Positions 9,148-16,606 of a stretch of 64,000 nucleotides of DNA are shown here, one piece after another (position 1 is the first letter of the stretch; every line of letters starts with the position of its first letter). The translations under genes and the position numbers were made by a program. The notes under the pieces were generated by a model, which saw nothing but the letters and a program-made list of their open reading frames with translations, did no database searches and was not told the origin of the DNA. Source of the stretch: an uncultured Pseudomonadales bacterium (GTDB lineage: Bacteria; Pseudomonadota; Gammaproteobacteria; Pseudomonadales; Azotimanducaceae); contig OY282447.1 in NCBI GenBank assembly GCA_958296165.1, forward strand, positions 3,757,154 to 3,821,153, in the 5' to 3' direction.

Positions 9148-9801
9148 GTGGAATTGCATAACCGTTCCATTTCCCGCGCCATCATCATCGACGACGATCC
9201 TGATGCACGCGAGAGCTACGAGTACGCCATTGAGGAACTCGATCTCCAAGCCCACCCTGTTGAGGGTCCGCTACCCGACGACCTAACGGCATTCATTGCG
9301 GGCCTTCAAGACTCGGATGTCCTCTTGTGCGATTATCATCTTCGGAAGCGCAGCGGCTACGCCACATGCAACGGTGATCGACTCATAGCCGAGTGTTACA
9401 GGGCGAAGGTGCCCGGCGTCCTTTGTACGACTTTCACCGATACGGTGCTTCGACGCGACTACCTCAGGTACATCCCGGGGTTGATCAAAGACAGTAGTCC
9501 CGAGCCGGAGGACCTCACAAAGGCTTGGGACCGCTGTCTAAGCGAACTCGATGGACACTTCGAACCATGGCGGGAACCATGGCGCACCCTCGTACGTGTC
9601 GACGAAGTCGACCACGAGCGTAAATTCATCTACGTCGTCGTGCCACCTTGGCGTGCTCGGCAGAAAGTCCGCATCGACATGGAGAGCCTTCCGCAAGAGA
9701 TACGCCAACGCGTCGCGCCCGACCGCCGCTTTCACGCGATGGTCAACACGGGCGCCGAGAGCCACGAAGACCTCTTTTTCGACAAGTGGGAAACGGAATG
9801 A
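9148..9801 (+). CDS. Response-regulator receiver protein with an unfamiliar C-terminal domain
   Basis: The protein has 217 residues and starts at GTG three bases after the kinase-like gene. Residues 10-120 form a receiver domain with the acidic cluster DDD (15-17), phospho-acceptor Asp62 (LLCDYHL), Thr near 95 (CTTFTDT) and Lys114 (GLIKDS). All residues needed for phosphorylation are present. The C-terminal 95 residues contain no DNA-binding helix-turn-helix that I can see; they look beta-rich (RKFIYVVVP, ARQKVRIDM) and may bind a partner protein. The next gene starts directly after its stop, so receiver and MBL protein are tightly coupled. The likely role is to carry a signal from the dual-GHKL protein to the MBL effector. 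Confidence 0.8.
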   Translation: MELHNRSISRAIIIDDDPDARESYEYAIEELDLQAHPVEGPLPDDLTAFIAGLQDSDVLLCDYHLRKRSGYATCNGDRLIAECYRAKVPGVLCTTFTDTVLRRDYLRYIPGLIKDSSPEPEDLTKAWDRCLSELDGHFEPWREPWRTLVRVDEVDHERKFIYVVVPPWRARQKVRIDMESLPQEIRQRVAPDRRFHAMVNTGAESHEDLFFDKWETE

Positions 9802-10806
9802 ATGGACCCCCCCACTCTTCGCCGTCACCTGTGTTTTCTGGATGTCGGCCACGGGAACTCTACCGTGATTGTAGACGGGACCCAGAACGTCGCTGTAATC
9901 GATGTTGGCAAGCAAAGCGCCCTCTCGCGGTTCCTTGCGGAACAGCAGATCACACGGATCAAGTACGTCTACATTTCCCACGCGGACGAAGACCACATCG
10001 GTGCATTGATCGGGCTGCTCGGCTCTCCACAAATCACCATCGACCACGTCTTCCTTAACTCCGATGCACAGAAGGCGTCCAAAGTTTGGGACGACCTCGT
10101 GTACGAACTCAACGCGGCCCACAGGGTCGGCAAGCTCGTATTCGCGACGAGTCTCACCGCCGGCCAGACCGAGCAGCTGTCGGACCGCGTATCCCTGGAA
10201 GTGCTTGGCCCGAGCCTCTACCTGGCCGCGAAAGGCCCCGGCAGCGTCCACCGGCACGGGGGGCGTATCCGATCCAACTCCATCAGCGCGGTCATCGCCA
10301 TCTCCATTAAGGGCCGACGCCTAGCGCTCGTCCCCGCCGACCTCGACGCTGTGGGGCTACGGGACTTGATGGATAGCGAAGCCAGCCTGGACGCGTCGAT
10401 CCTCGTGTATCCCCACCACGGCGGTCTGCCGGGCGGCATGGAACCGTCCGACTTCGCCAATGCCCTGCTCCCTATGGTAAGGCCGGATAAGGTCATCTTC
10501 TCGATCGGTCGCGGTCGCTACGGCACGCCCAATCCGCTTACTATCTCCTCTATACGCGCCGCGTTTCCGGGTGCCCGCATCGTTTGCACGCAACTCTCCG
10601 AGCACTGTTCTGCGGCCCCTCCCGCCGAACCAGCCGAGGCCCACCTAACGTCAGCGTTTGCCCAAGGTCGTCTCGGTGGCACCTGCTGCGGCGGCACGAT
10701 CGTCGTACCTTTGGACCAATCGAACGCTCTCCAGCCCGATCACCGAGCCCATACGAACTTCATACGGACCCATGTGCAGACACCCCTGTGCTTGCGAAAT
10801 GCGTAG
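9802..10806 (+). CDS. Metallo-beta-lactamase-fold hydrolase (ComEC-like), possible nuclease effector
   Basis: This 334-residue soluble protein carries a ComEC/Rec2-type MBL domain. Visible elements are FLDVGHGNSTVIV at the N-terminus, the metal motif HADEDH (60-65), a D in VPADLD, and PHHGG near residue 210. Proteins of this group are metal-dependent hydrolases, several acting on nucleic acid; no membrane segments are present, unlike ComEC itself. The gene begins at the base after the receiver stop. Within the operon it is the best candidate for the effector. The last 40 residues after the MBL core are low in conserved features, so the natural end could be slightly altered. Substrate is an inference. 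Confidence 0.82.
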   Translation: MDPPTLRRHLCFLDVGHGNSTVIVDGTQNVAVIDVGKQSALSRFLAEQQITRIKYVYISHADEDHIGALIGLLGSPQITIDHVFLNSDAQKASKVWDDLVYELNAAHRVGKLVFATSLTAGQTEQLSDRVSLEVLGPSLYLAAKGPGSVHRHGGRIRSNSISAVIAISIKGRRLALVPADLDAVGLRDLMDSEASLDASILVYPHHGGLPGGMEPSDFANALLPMVRPDKVIFSIGRGRYGTPNPLTISSIRAAFPGARIVCTQLSEHCSAAPPAEPAEAHLTSAFAQGRLGGTCCGGTIVVPLDQSNALQPDHRAHTNFIRTHVQTPLCLRNA

Positions 10807-10867
10807 CGATCAAACGCGGCAGGTCCGGTCCCGTCCGTCGCAGCAAGCACCTCTGCACGACTAACCC

Positions 10868-11165
10868 ATGGCCGAGCTGCATTTCAAGGGCAAGGAGTTC
10901 GTCTGTAACCACCACCTGTCCGTCCGTTCCGCCGCTCTTCATGGACGCCAAAAAAAGGCGTCGGGCGCCGGCCCCCAACGGCAACCTAGTCATTCACGCA
11001 ACAATCTACACGCGCGTTGAAAGCGTTGCTGTCCCTTTACGCGGGCAAGATGGACTGCATCGTCATCGACCCGCCTTGCAAACACGGGCAACTAGAACTG
11101 GTGCTACAACGACAACGTCAACGCCCCGATGATCAGGGAGTGGCTCGACGCCAAGCAGGGCAATC
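10868..11165 (+). pseudogene. Remnant of a type III-like site-specific DNA methyltransferase (N-terminal part)
   Basis: Reading across frames gives the familiar opening of Mod-type adenine methyltransferases. MAELHFKGKEFV starts at ATG 10868, NLVIH and a KALLSLYAGKMDCIVIDPP motif-IV segment follow near 11030-11075, and WCYNDNVNAPMIREWLDAK ends at about 11160. At least two frame changes and several substitutions separate these pieces. The gene is cut where insertion sequence copy B begins. It lies directly downstream of the MBL gene and may once have belonged to the same modification system. Confidence 0.72.
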
Positions 11166-11208
11166 GCATTTGAGATCGGTGGCTACTCAGACCTGCGAAT
11201 GCGGCGGA

Positions 11209-12030
11209 TCACGTCTCGTCCGAGTTCCTAGACGCTGGCGTTCTTGCTCTCGGCCAGGGCGTTGTCGTTGGAGCGTCGCGGACGCGAGCGGGTGAACTCG
11301 GCAGCTTCTCCAGCAGGTCGGCGACCGCGTGGTTGACGCATTCGGAGCCGTTGTCGGCGTGGAAGCCCTTGATCGCGAAGGGGAAAAGGCCGAGGAGGCC
11401 CTCCAGCACCGGGATCAGGAAACGCTCCGAAATGGCCTCGGTCGCGCCCACGAACTCGTACTGGGCGGCCTCGTCGACCAGGTTGATCTCGTAGACGCCC
11501 TTGCGTCCGTCGAGGTCGCCCTGGTGGACGGAATCCACCCGCACGAAGCCGGGCCGCCCTTCCTGGCGCTCGTAGGTCCTGGACTTGCGCAGGTTGTAGA
11601 GGCGGGCGTCGCCGAACACCTCGAACTCGCGCCGCATCACCGCCCGCGTCGCCTGGCCGCAGACCTGCCCCGGCGTCTCGTCCACCTCCGCCAGCAGCAC
11701 CGCGTCGACCGCCGCGTAGCGCCGCGCGAACGGCTTCGCCGGCGCGCCGCCACGGCGATCCTCGATCCGACCCGTCCCCGCGCGCTGCCGGATCAGCCGC
11801 GTCAGCTGCGCCCGCGACAGCCCCGTGGCCTTGGCCAGGAACCGCTTCGCCAGCCCCTTGTCCGCCCTGCCCAAAGTCCCGTAGTCGAACTCGCCAGCAT
11901 GCGCCGCACGAAGTCGTTCCGCGAGCCCCGGTCCGAACCGACGAAATCCAAACACTCGCTGCCTTCGACGAAGGCGCGCACCTGTTCCAAGCTCGAAAGC
12001 CGCTCGGTGGCCATTGTCACGATCATCCTC
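11209..12030 (-). pseudogene. Frameshifted DDE-type transposase (insertion sequence copy B)
   Basis: The gene starts at ATG 12030 and runs about 125 bases before a frameshift near 11905, where the remainder continues in another frame. The helix-turn-helix (SRAQLTRLIRQRAG), LLAEVDETPGQ, an Asp in VRVDSVHQGD and a second Asp in GFHADNGSE are preserved in the 11209-11955 frame. The expected Glu motif (AESKN) falls in a third frame near 11240. The C-terminus beyond this is missing. It is the less decayed relative of the copy at 4790-5606 and points the same way, so the two copies bracket the methyltransferase operon like the arms of a composite transposon. Confidence 0.78.
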
Positions 12031-12056
12031 CGATGATCCCGAATCCGCCCCTTTAG

Positions 12057-12109
12057 GCTCACTTCTCGTTGGAATCGACCTCCCGCTTTAGGCTCACTTC
12101 TCGTTGGAC
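12057..12109. repeat. Tandem terminal repeats of insertion sequence copy B
   Basis: Two identical 17-bp units GCTCACTTCTCGTTGGA lie at 12057-12073 and 12092-12108, with the same 35-bp period as the pair at 5640-5691. They mark the right end of copy B at about 12109. Confidence 0.72.
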
Positions 12110-12245
12110 ATGTATGGTCCGCCCCGCGTTTGCAAGGAGCGAGTTGTTGGCGATTGCCGAGATAAGGGTCAGTTGCTGACATGTATTCGGCCTCTCGACG
12201 GAAGCAAACGCTCCCGGGCCCTGATGGGTTCCGCGCGCGCCCGCC

Positions 12246-13448
12246 TCAACAAGACGACGGTCTCGAAGACCTTTGTCCAACGCAGGCTCCTGGCGCGCCG
12301 GTCCGACCTGTCTCGCCATCACTTCCAACTTCACTCCGCGCAACCGTTCGCGGCCCGTGCCGCCCGGAAGTCTTCCGTGTCCAAATGCGCCGCCGGCGGT
12401 TCGCCGGTTCCCAGGCCGCCTTGCCGACGTGGCCGGCGTCGAAGTCCGTCTCGCCGGCCAGCAGCGCCCACGCGGTTCGAGCGTTCTTGTTGGCCAGCGC
12501 GACCGCCGCCACGTTCGCGCCGCGCCGCTCCTGCAGATCCAACACCCAGCGGCTGCGCCGGTCGTCGCGCTTCGCCGCCGTGCGCAGCGCCGACCTCGCG
12601 CCGTGGATCATCAGCGTCCGCAAGTGCCGGTCGCCGCGCTTGCCGATCCCCGGCAGCGTCGGCTTGCCGCCGGTTGTGCGCTGCCGCGGCACGAGGCCCA
12701 GCCAGGCCGCCAGCTCGCGTCCGTTGCGGAACTCCGCCGCATTCCCCACCGTCGCCGCCAGCGCCGTGGCCGTCAGCGGCCCGATGCCCGGAATCGCCTG
12801 CAGCCTCCGGCACGCCGGCGTACGCCGGGCGATCTCCCCGATGCGCGCGTCGAACTCCTTCACGCGGTCGTCCAGCCGCCGCAGTTCCTCGCCCAGCTCC
12901 CGCAGCAGCCCGCGCGCATCGAACGGAACCTCGTTCTCCGCGTCCTCGAGAACCTCCGGCAGCCGGCGCAGCACCGCGCCCACCCCCTTCGAGGACTCGA
13001 TCCCGTACTCCAGCAGGAAGCCGTGGATCTGGTTGCACTGCGCCGTCCTCGCCTTCACCGCCAGCTGCCGCGCCCGATGCGTCTGCTGCGCGCACTGCCG
13101 ATCCACGTCCTTCACGCCCACGAAGCGCATCGTCGGCCGGCACGCCGCCTCCGCGATGCCGTCCGCGTCGTTGGCGTCGTTCTTGTTCGACTTGACGTAC
13201 GGCGACACGAACTGCGGACTCATCAGCAGCGCCCTGTGCCCCAGCCGCGACGCCAGACGGCCCCAGCGATGCGCGCTCCCGCACGCCTCCATCGCCACCT
13301 CGCAGCCCGCCGGCAGCTTCGCCAGATAGGACTGCAGGCCCGAGCGCCGCAGCCGCTTGCGCTCGACGATCCCTCCCTTCGCGTCCGCCGCCGTGACGTG
13401 GAAGACCCGCTTGCCCAGATCCACGCCAATCCGTCTGATCTCGTTCAT
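12246..13448 (-). CDS. IS110-family transposase
   Basis: This is a 400-residue DEDD-type transposase/recombinase. The N-terminal RuvC-like domain begins MNEIRRIGVDLGK and contains AMEACGSAH and NKNDANDADGIAEA. A coiled linker follows, then the Transposase_20 domain with AIPGIGPLTATALAA near residue 218 and GGKPTLPGIGKRGDRHLR. IS110 enzymes move by a bridge-RNA-guided reaction; the structured stretch just upstream (13464-13533) is the candidate RNA site. ATG 13448 is chosen because it starts at the conserved domain; an in-frame start at 13484 adds only unconserved residues. The C-terminal 55 residues look non-conserved and may read past the ancestral stop. Related fragments occur at 35.4 and 36.9 kb. 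Confidence 0.88.
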   Translation of the reverse strand: MNEIRRIGVDLGKRVFHVTAADAKGGIVERKRLRRSGLQSYLAKLPAGCEVAMEACGSAHRWGRLASRLGHRALLMSPQFVSPYVKSNKNDANDADGIAEAACRPTMRFVGVKDVDRQCAQQTHRARQLAVKARTAQCNQIHGFLLEYGIESSKGVGAVLRRLPEVLEDAENEVPFDARGLLRELGEELRRLDDRVKEFDARIGEIARRTPACRRLQAIPGIGPLTATALAATVGNAAEFRNGRELAAWLGLVPRQRTTGGKPTLPGIGKRGDRHLRTLMIHGARSALRTAAKRDDRRSRWVLDLQERRGANVAAVALANKNARTAWALLAGETDFDAGHVGKAAWEPANRRRRIWTRKTSGRHGPRTVARSEVGSDGETGRTGAPGACVGQRSSRPSSC

Positions 13449-13463
13449 GGTTCGCTCCGTTGG

Positions 13464-13533
13464 TTGATGGGAAACCCACGTCATTCTGGCCTCCGAGGCC
13501 GCGCGAGTGAAGCGGGGCGGACCATCCCATCAA
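13464..13533 (-). ncRNA. Candidate IS110 bridge-RNA region
   Basis: Directly upstream of the IS110 transposase start lies a non-coding stretch. Its outer arms form an 8-bp perfect inverted repeat (13464-13471 with 13526-13533) that encloses a GGCCTC/GAGGCC hairpin at 13488-13500. IS110-group elements carry their bridge RNA in this position. The loop-guide pairing cannot be verified without the target site, so only the location and fold support the call. Confidence 0.4.
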
Positions 13534-13583
13534 GACGACTCGTTGACGAAAGCGCGGACTCGGAGCAGGATTGGCCCGCGCAC

Positions 13584-14107
13584 AACTTGGTGGCGGCGAC
13601 GATCCGACTGCAGCGCAGCGCTTCGCCCGGCGAACTGCTGCCGGCCTGGTCGCGGAGACGCGGCGCTTCGCGGGTCCAGCGCACCGGGCGTTCCGGCAGG
13701 CGCTGCACGCCTGGGCGAAGGCGCTGTGGGCGGACAGGATGGGAGCCGAGGCGGCATTTCCATCGTTTGACGAATTAGAGCAGGAGGGGAACATGGCAAC
13801 CATGCTGCAGGCCCGCTGGGATCGACACGACGCCGGCGTGCGCGCCGAAGGCCGCGAACTGGGTCTCGCGCAGGGCCGCGAGTTGGGCCGCGAACAGGGC
13901 CTCGCGCAGGGCCGCGCGGACGAGTGCGCCAGGCTGCGCCGCCAAGCGGCGCTTAAGTTCGGCGTCGAGACGGCCGAGCGACTGTCGGACCGATTGGCAG
14001 GCATGGCGACGCGCGAGGATCTGGACCGCGTGGGCGACTGGATCGTCGAATGCGAGTCCGGCGATGCGCTGCTGTCGCGCCTGCGCACCATCGGCTCATC
14101 CGATTGA
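13584..14107 (+). pseudogene. Broken Rpn-family (recombination-promoting nuclease) gene, C-terminal part
   Basis: The C-terminal half of an Rpn/YhgA-like protein is recognisable. NLVAATIRLQRSASPGELL is read from 13584 in one frame, and the chain then continues in another frame as LVAETRRFAGPAHRAFRQALHAW. The Gly/Gln/Arg-rich repeats (RELGLAQG, RELGREQG) and a final DUF4351-like segment ending LLSRLRTIG follow. One frameshift near 13640 is required, and the N-terminal PD-(D/E)XK nuclease domain is absent, probably removed by the IS110 insertion. The open frame from 13571 may still be translated, but it lacks the catalytic part. Confidence 0.7.
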
Positions 14108-14155
14108 GCCCCACAACAACCATTTTATCGCATGCCCATGCCTAGGTCCGTTCCT

Positions 14156-14183
14156 TTGCACAGGGCCGGGCCTGGGCTACACT
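14156..14183 (+). promoter_or_regulatory. Sigma-70-like promoter of rpmE
   Basis: TTGCAC (14156-14161) and TACACT (14178-14183) are separated by 16 bp, 48 bases upstream of the rpmE start codon. Confidence 0.5.
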
Positions 14184-14230
14184 TGCCACTTCACGACACT
14201 TAACGCGCAACGAAGCGGATTCATCCACCA

Positions 14231-14446
14231 GTGAAAGCCCAGATCCACCCGGACTACGCCGAAATCACCGCAACTTGCAGCTGCGGCAATGTCATTAAGA
14301 CGCGCTCTACGTTGCGCCAAGACATCCACTTGGAGGTCTGCTCGGCCTGCCATCCCTTCTATACCGGCAAGCAGAAGATCGTCGACAGCGGCGGGCGCGT
14401 AGAGCGCTTCCGGCGCCGCTTCGGCAACCGCGCCACAACGCTGTAG
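14231..14446 (+). CDS. rpmE: 50S ribosomal protein L31 (zinc-binding type)
   Basis: This 71-residue protein is a component of the large ribosomal subunit near the central protuberance. The sequence starts MKAQIHPDY and carries the four-cysteine zinc site of the C+ type: CSC at 16-18 and CSAC at 37-40. It ends with the usual VERFRRRFG segment. The start is GTG. The full family length is present. It stands alone after the accessory patchwork and marks the return to core genome; a TTGCAC/TACACT promoter lies just upstream. Confidence 0.97.
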   Translation: MKAQIHPDYAEITATCSCGNVIKTRSTLRQDIHLEVCSACHPFYTGKQKIVDSGGRVERFRRRFGNRATTL

Positions 14447-14616
14447 CTGCCCTTCGCGGAAGACGGCAGCGGAACTCGCCCTGCGGCCTTGCGTCCAACG
14501 GTTGTAGCGCCCGCCACCGAGCAGAGCCAAGAGCGAACGGCAAATGTTCCGTGGCAGGTCGGCTGAGCTGTGCCTTGGGGCGAACTTAGTTGCTTAACTT
14601 ACCGCGAGCGGCCGCC

Positions 14617-16008
14617 ATGCGAATCTCCACTACAACCATCGGCTGCGCTCTGGTCTGCGCAGCGCTCACGGTGAACGCCGGCACCGGCGAGGACCTCTAC
14701 GAGGAGTTCTTGGATAACAACCAGCTCTACCCGGACGAGCGTTGGCAGCAGTATGTGCGCGATATCGGCACGCGGCTGCTGGCGCACACGCCGGATCATG
14801 ACGAGCAATACCACTTCCATGTTCTCGATGGCGACCAGGTCAACGCGTTTGCCACCGGCGATGCCTACATATTCGTCAGTCGCGGCCTGCTTGCGTTCTT
14901 GGAGAACGAGGATCAGCTCGCGGCGGTGATAGGCCACGAGATCGGCCACGTGGTCGGTCGCCACGCCCGCAAGAGGCGCACGAGCGAGATCGCTGGCAAG
15001 TCCATCGGCATGATTGCCGCGCTCGCTACCGGGCGCGGCGAACTCTACCGCGACGTGGCGAACCCCATGACGGCGCTCATCGTTTCCGGCTACGGGCGCG
15101 AGATGGAGCTGGAAGCGGATCAGCTTGGCGGCGAGTTCATGGCCCGCGCTGGCTACGACCCCGACGCCATCATCGAAACGGTCTGGGTGTTGAAGGATCA
15201 GCAGACTTTCTCCAAGCAAGTGGCTGGCAAGGTGCCTAGCTACCACGGCCTGTTTGCGTCGCATCCGCGCAACGATCAGCGCCTGCACTCTGCGGTCGCC
15301 TATGCGCGCGGGCTGTCCACGGGGTCGTTTGTGGAGCCAATCGGCGATTTCTGGGAGCTCATGGACGGCCTGGCGTTCGGCGACGAGGCGGCAGCGGGGC
15401 TGGTAAAGGACGAGACCTACTACCACAGCAGCCTGCGTGTGGTGATCGAGTTTCCGGAAGGCTGGCAGGTCACCGCGCCGAAGACGCAGGTAATAGGCCG
15501 TGCCCCTGGAGGCAATCCGGAAGGCAGCATCACCGTGGCGCGGCACGAGTTCGTCAAGCGCAAGTCGCCTGAGGAATACGTCACGGACGTGCTCGCTCGC
15601 GACGACGTGACGAACGGCGAGGAATTGGAGATCAACGGCGCCGCGGCGTTCATCGGCGAGGTAGACACCGGCGAATCAGATGCCCAATTGCAGCTGATCG
15701 CGGTGCTCTATCGCCGTAAGGACGTCTTCTTGTTCAAGGGCGAATGTGGGCCGGAGGGAGACCCGGAACAGCTGCGCGAACAGTTCCGACAGACCTTGGA
15801 GAAGCTGCGCCAGATGAACGCGGAAGATGCCCAGACGGCCAATCGCCGCCGCATCCAAGTGATCGTGGCCGAGCCCGGCCTCACCTATGCCGACCTCGCG
15901 GCCGGCAGTTCGCTGCCGTCGTTTCCCGAAGACACGCTGCGGTTGATGAACGCGGACTACCCGCATGGCGAACCTACCGCCGGCGACTATCTCAAGGTGG
16001 TCAAGTAG
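14617..16008 (+). CDS. Periplasmic M48-family zinc metalloprotease (BepA/YfgC-like)
   Basis: The protein has 463 residues with an N-terminal signal peptide (about residues 1-22, RISTTTIGCALVCAALTVNA). The catalytic zinc motif HEIGHVVGRH starts at about residue 107, with a preceding SRGLLAFLENEDQLAAVI helix and the downstream EADQLGGEFMARAGYD glutamate ligand. A second half with no recognisable TPR carries a beta-rich segment. Such proteases act in outer-membrane protein quality control. ATG 14617 is chosen because it begins the signal peptide; a TTG at 14590 is in frame but unsupported. The gene converges on acpH with an 8-bp overlap of the two ends. Confidence 0.9.
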   Translation: MRISTTTIGCALVCAALTVNAGTGEDLYEEFLDNNQLYPDERWQQYVRDIGTRLLAHTPDHDEQYHFHVLDGDQVNAFATGDAYIFVSRGLLAFLENEDQLAAVIGHEIGHVVGRHARKRRTSEIAGKSIGMIAALATGRGELYRDVANPMTALIVSGYGREMELEADQLGGEFMARAGYDPDAIIETVWVLKDQQTFSKQVAGKVPSYHGLFASHPRNDQRLHSAVAYARGLSTGSFVEPIGDFWELMDGLAFGDEAAAGLVKDETYYHSSLRVVIEFPEGWQVTAPKTQVIGRAPGGNPEGSITVARHEFVKRKSPEEYVTDVLARDDVTNGEELEINGAAAFIGEVDTGESDAQLQLIAVLYRRKDVFLFKGECGPEGDPEQLREQFRQTLEKLRQMNAEDAQTANRRRIQVIVAEPGLTYADLAAGSSLPSFPEDTLRLMNADYPHGEPTAGDYLKVVK

Positions 16009-16606
16009 CCGTCATAGACGCCTCGATGACCTCCCGTTCAGAGTTGGCGAACGCTTGCAGCAAGGGGAAGTAAACGGTGCTGTCTGCGATGAAAGAGGGC
16101 AGGAGCTCGGCTAGCGGAGACCGCAGCAACGGTGCGAGATGGCGAAGACGCAGCCGTTCCAGAACGTGGTCCATGGCGCGCAACGCAACGCTCGGGTCCG
16201 AGTACCGCGCCAAGAGGTCGGTCTCCACCATATAGCGCACGAAGCGCTGCCCGCGCTCCGGCACGCAATCCTCGAAGCGCGCGATGGCGGCGTACACCTG
16301 CGCGGTAAACGCCGCAATGTCATCGTCGGAGTACCTTCGCCAACGCACGGCCAAACAGTGGTCGGCGACGATGTCGAGCAGCACCGGCGCCACGCGGCGC
16401 AGTGCCGGGTCGAAGCGGGCGACGCTCGGCTTCAGCGCTGGCAGGCGGTTGGAGTAGGAGTCGATGCGGCGGTGCAGGCGCACGCCGGCTTGCAGCTCGA
16501 CAGGCAGGCTCGCCGGAATCGGCCCTTTCACGAAGTCGCCGAGCACGGCGCCGGCGAGATAGCCGTCGCCAGGCCGAGCCAGCAGGCAGTGCGCGAGGAA
16601 GTTCAC
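16001..16606 (-). CDS. acpH: Acyl carrier protein phosphodiesterase (AcpH family)
   Basis: This 201-residue enzyme of the AcpH group hydrolyses the phosphopantetheine link of holo-ACP in the cytosol. The start MNFLAHCLLARPGDGYLAGAVLGDFVKG matches the family, including the metal-binding HD-like DFVKG segment; a later DIVADH contains further ligands. Its start overlaps the gshA stop by four bases, so the genes are translationally coupled. The length is usual for the family. Confidence 0.9.
   Translation of the reverse strand: MNFLAHCLLARPGDGYLAGAVLGDFVKGPIPASLPVELQAGVRLHRRIDSYSNRLPALKPSVARFDPALRRVAPVLLDIVADHCLAVRWRRYSDDDIAAFTAQVYAAIARFEDCVPERGQRFVRYMVETDLLARYSDPSVALRAMDHVLERLRLRHLAPLLRSPLAELLPSFIADSTVYFPLLQAFANSEREVIEASMTAT

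Noticed and set aside
12331-14091. 586-codon minus-strand ORF
   Set aside because: Overlaps the IS110 transposase on the same strand in another frame and is Arg/Ala/Gly-rich; no motifs.
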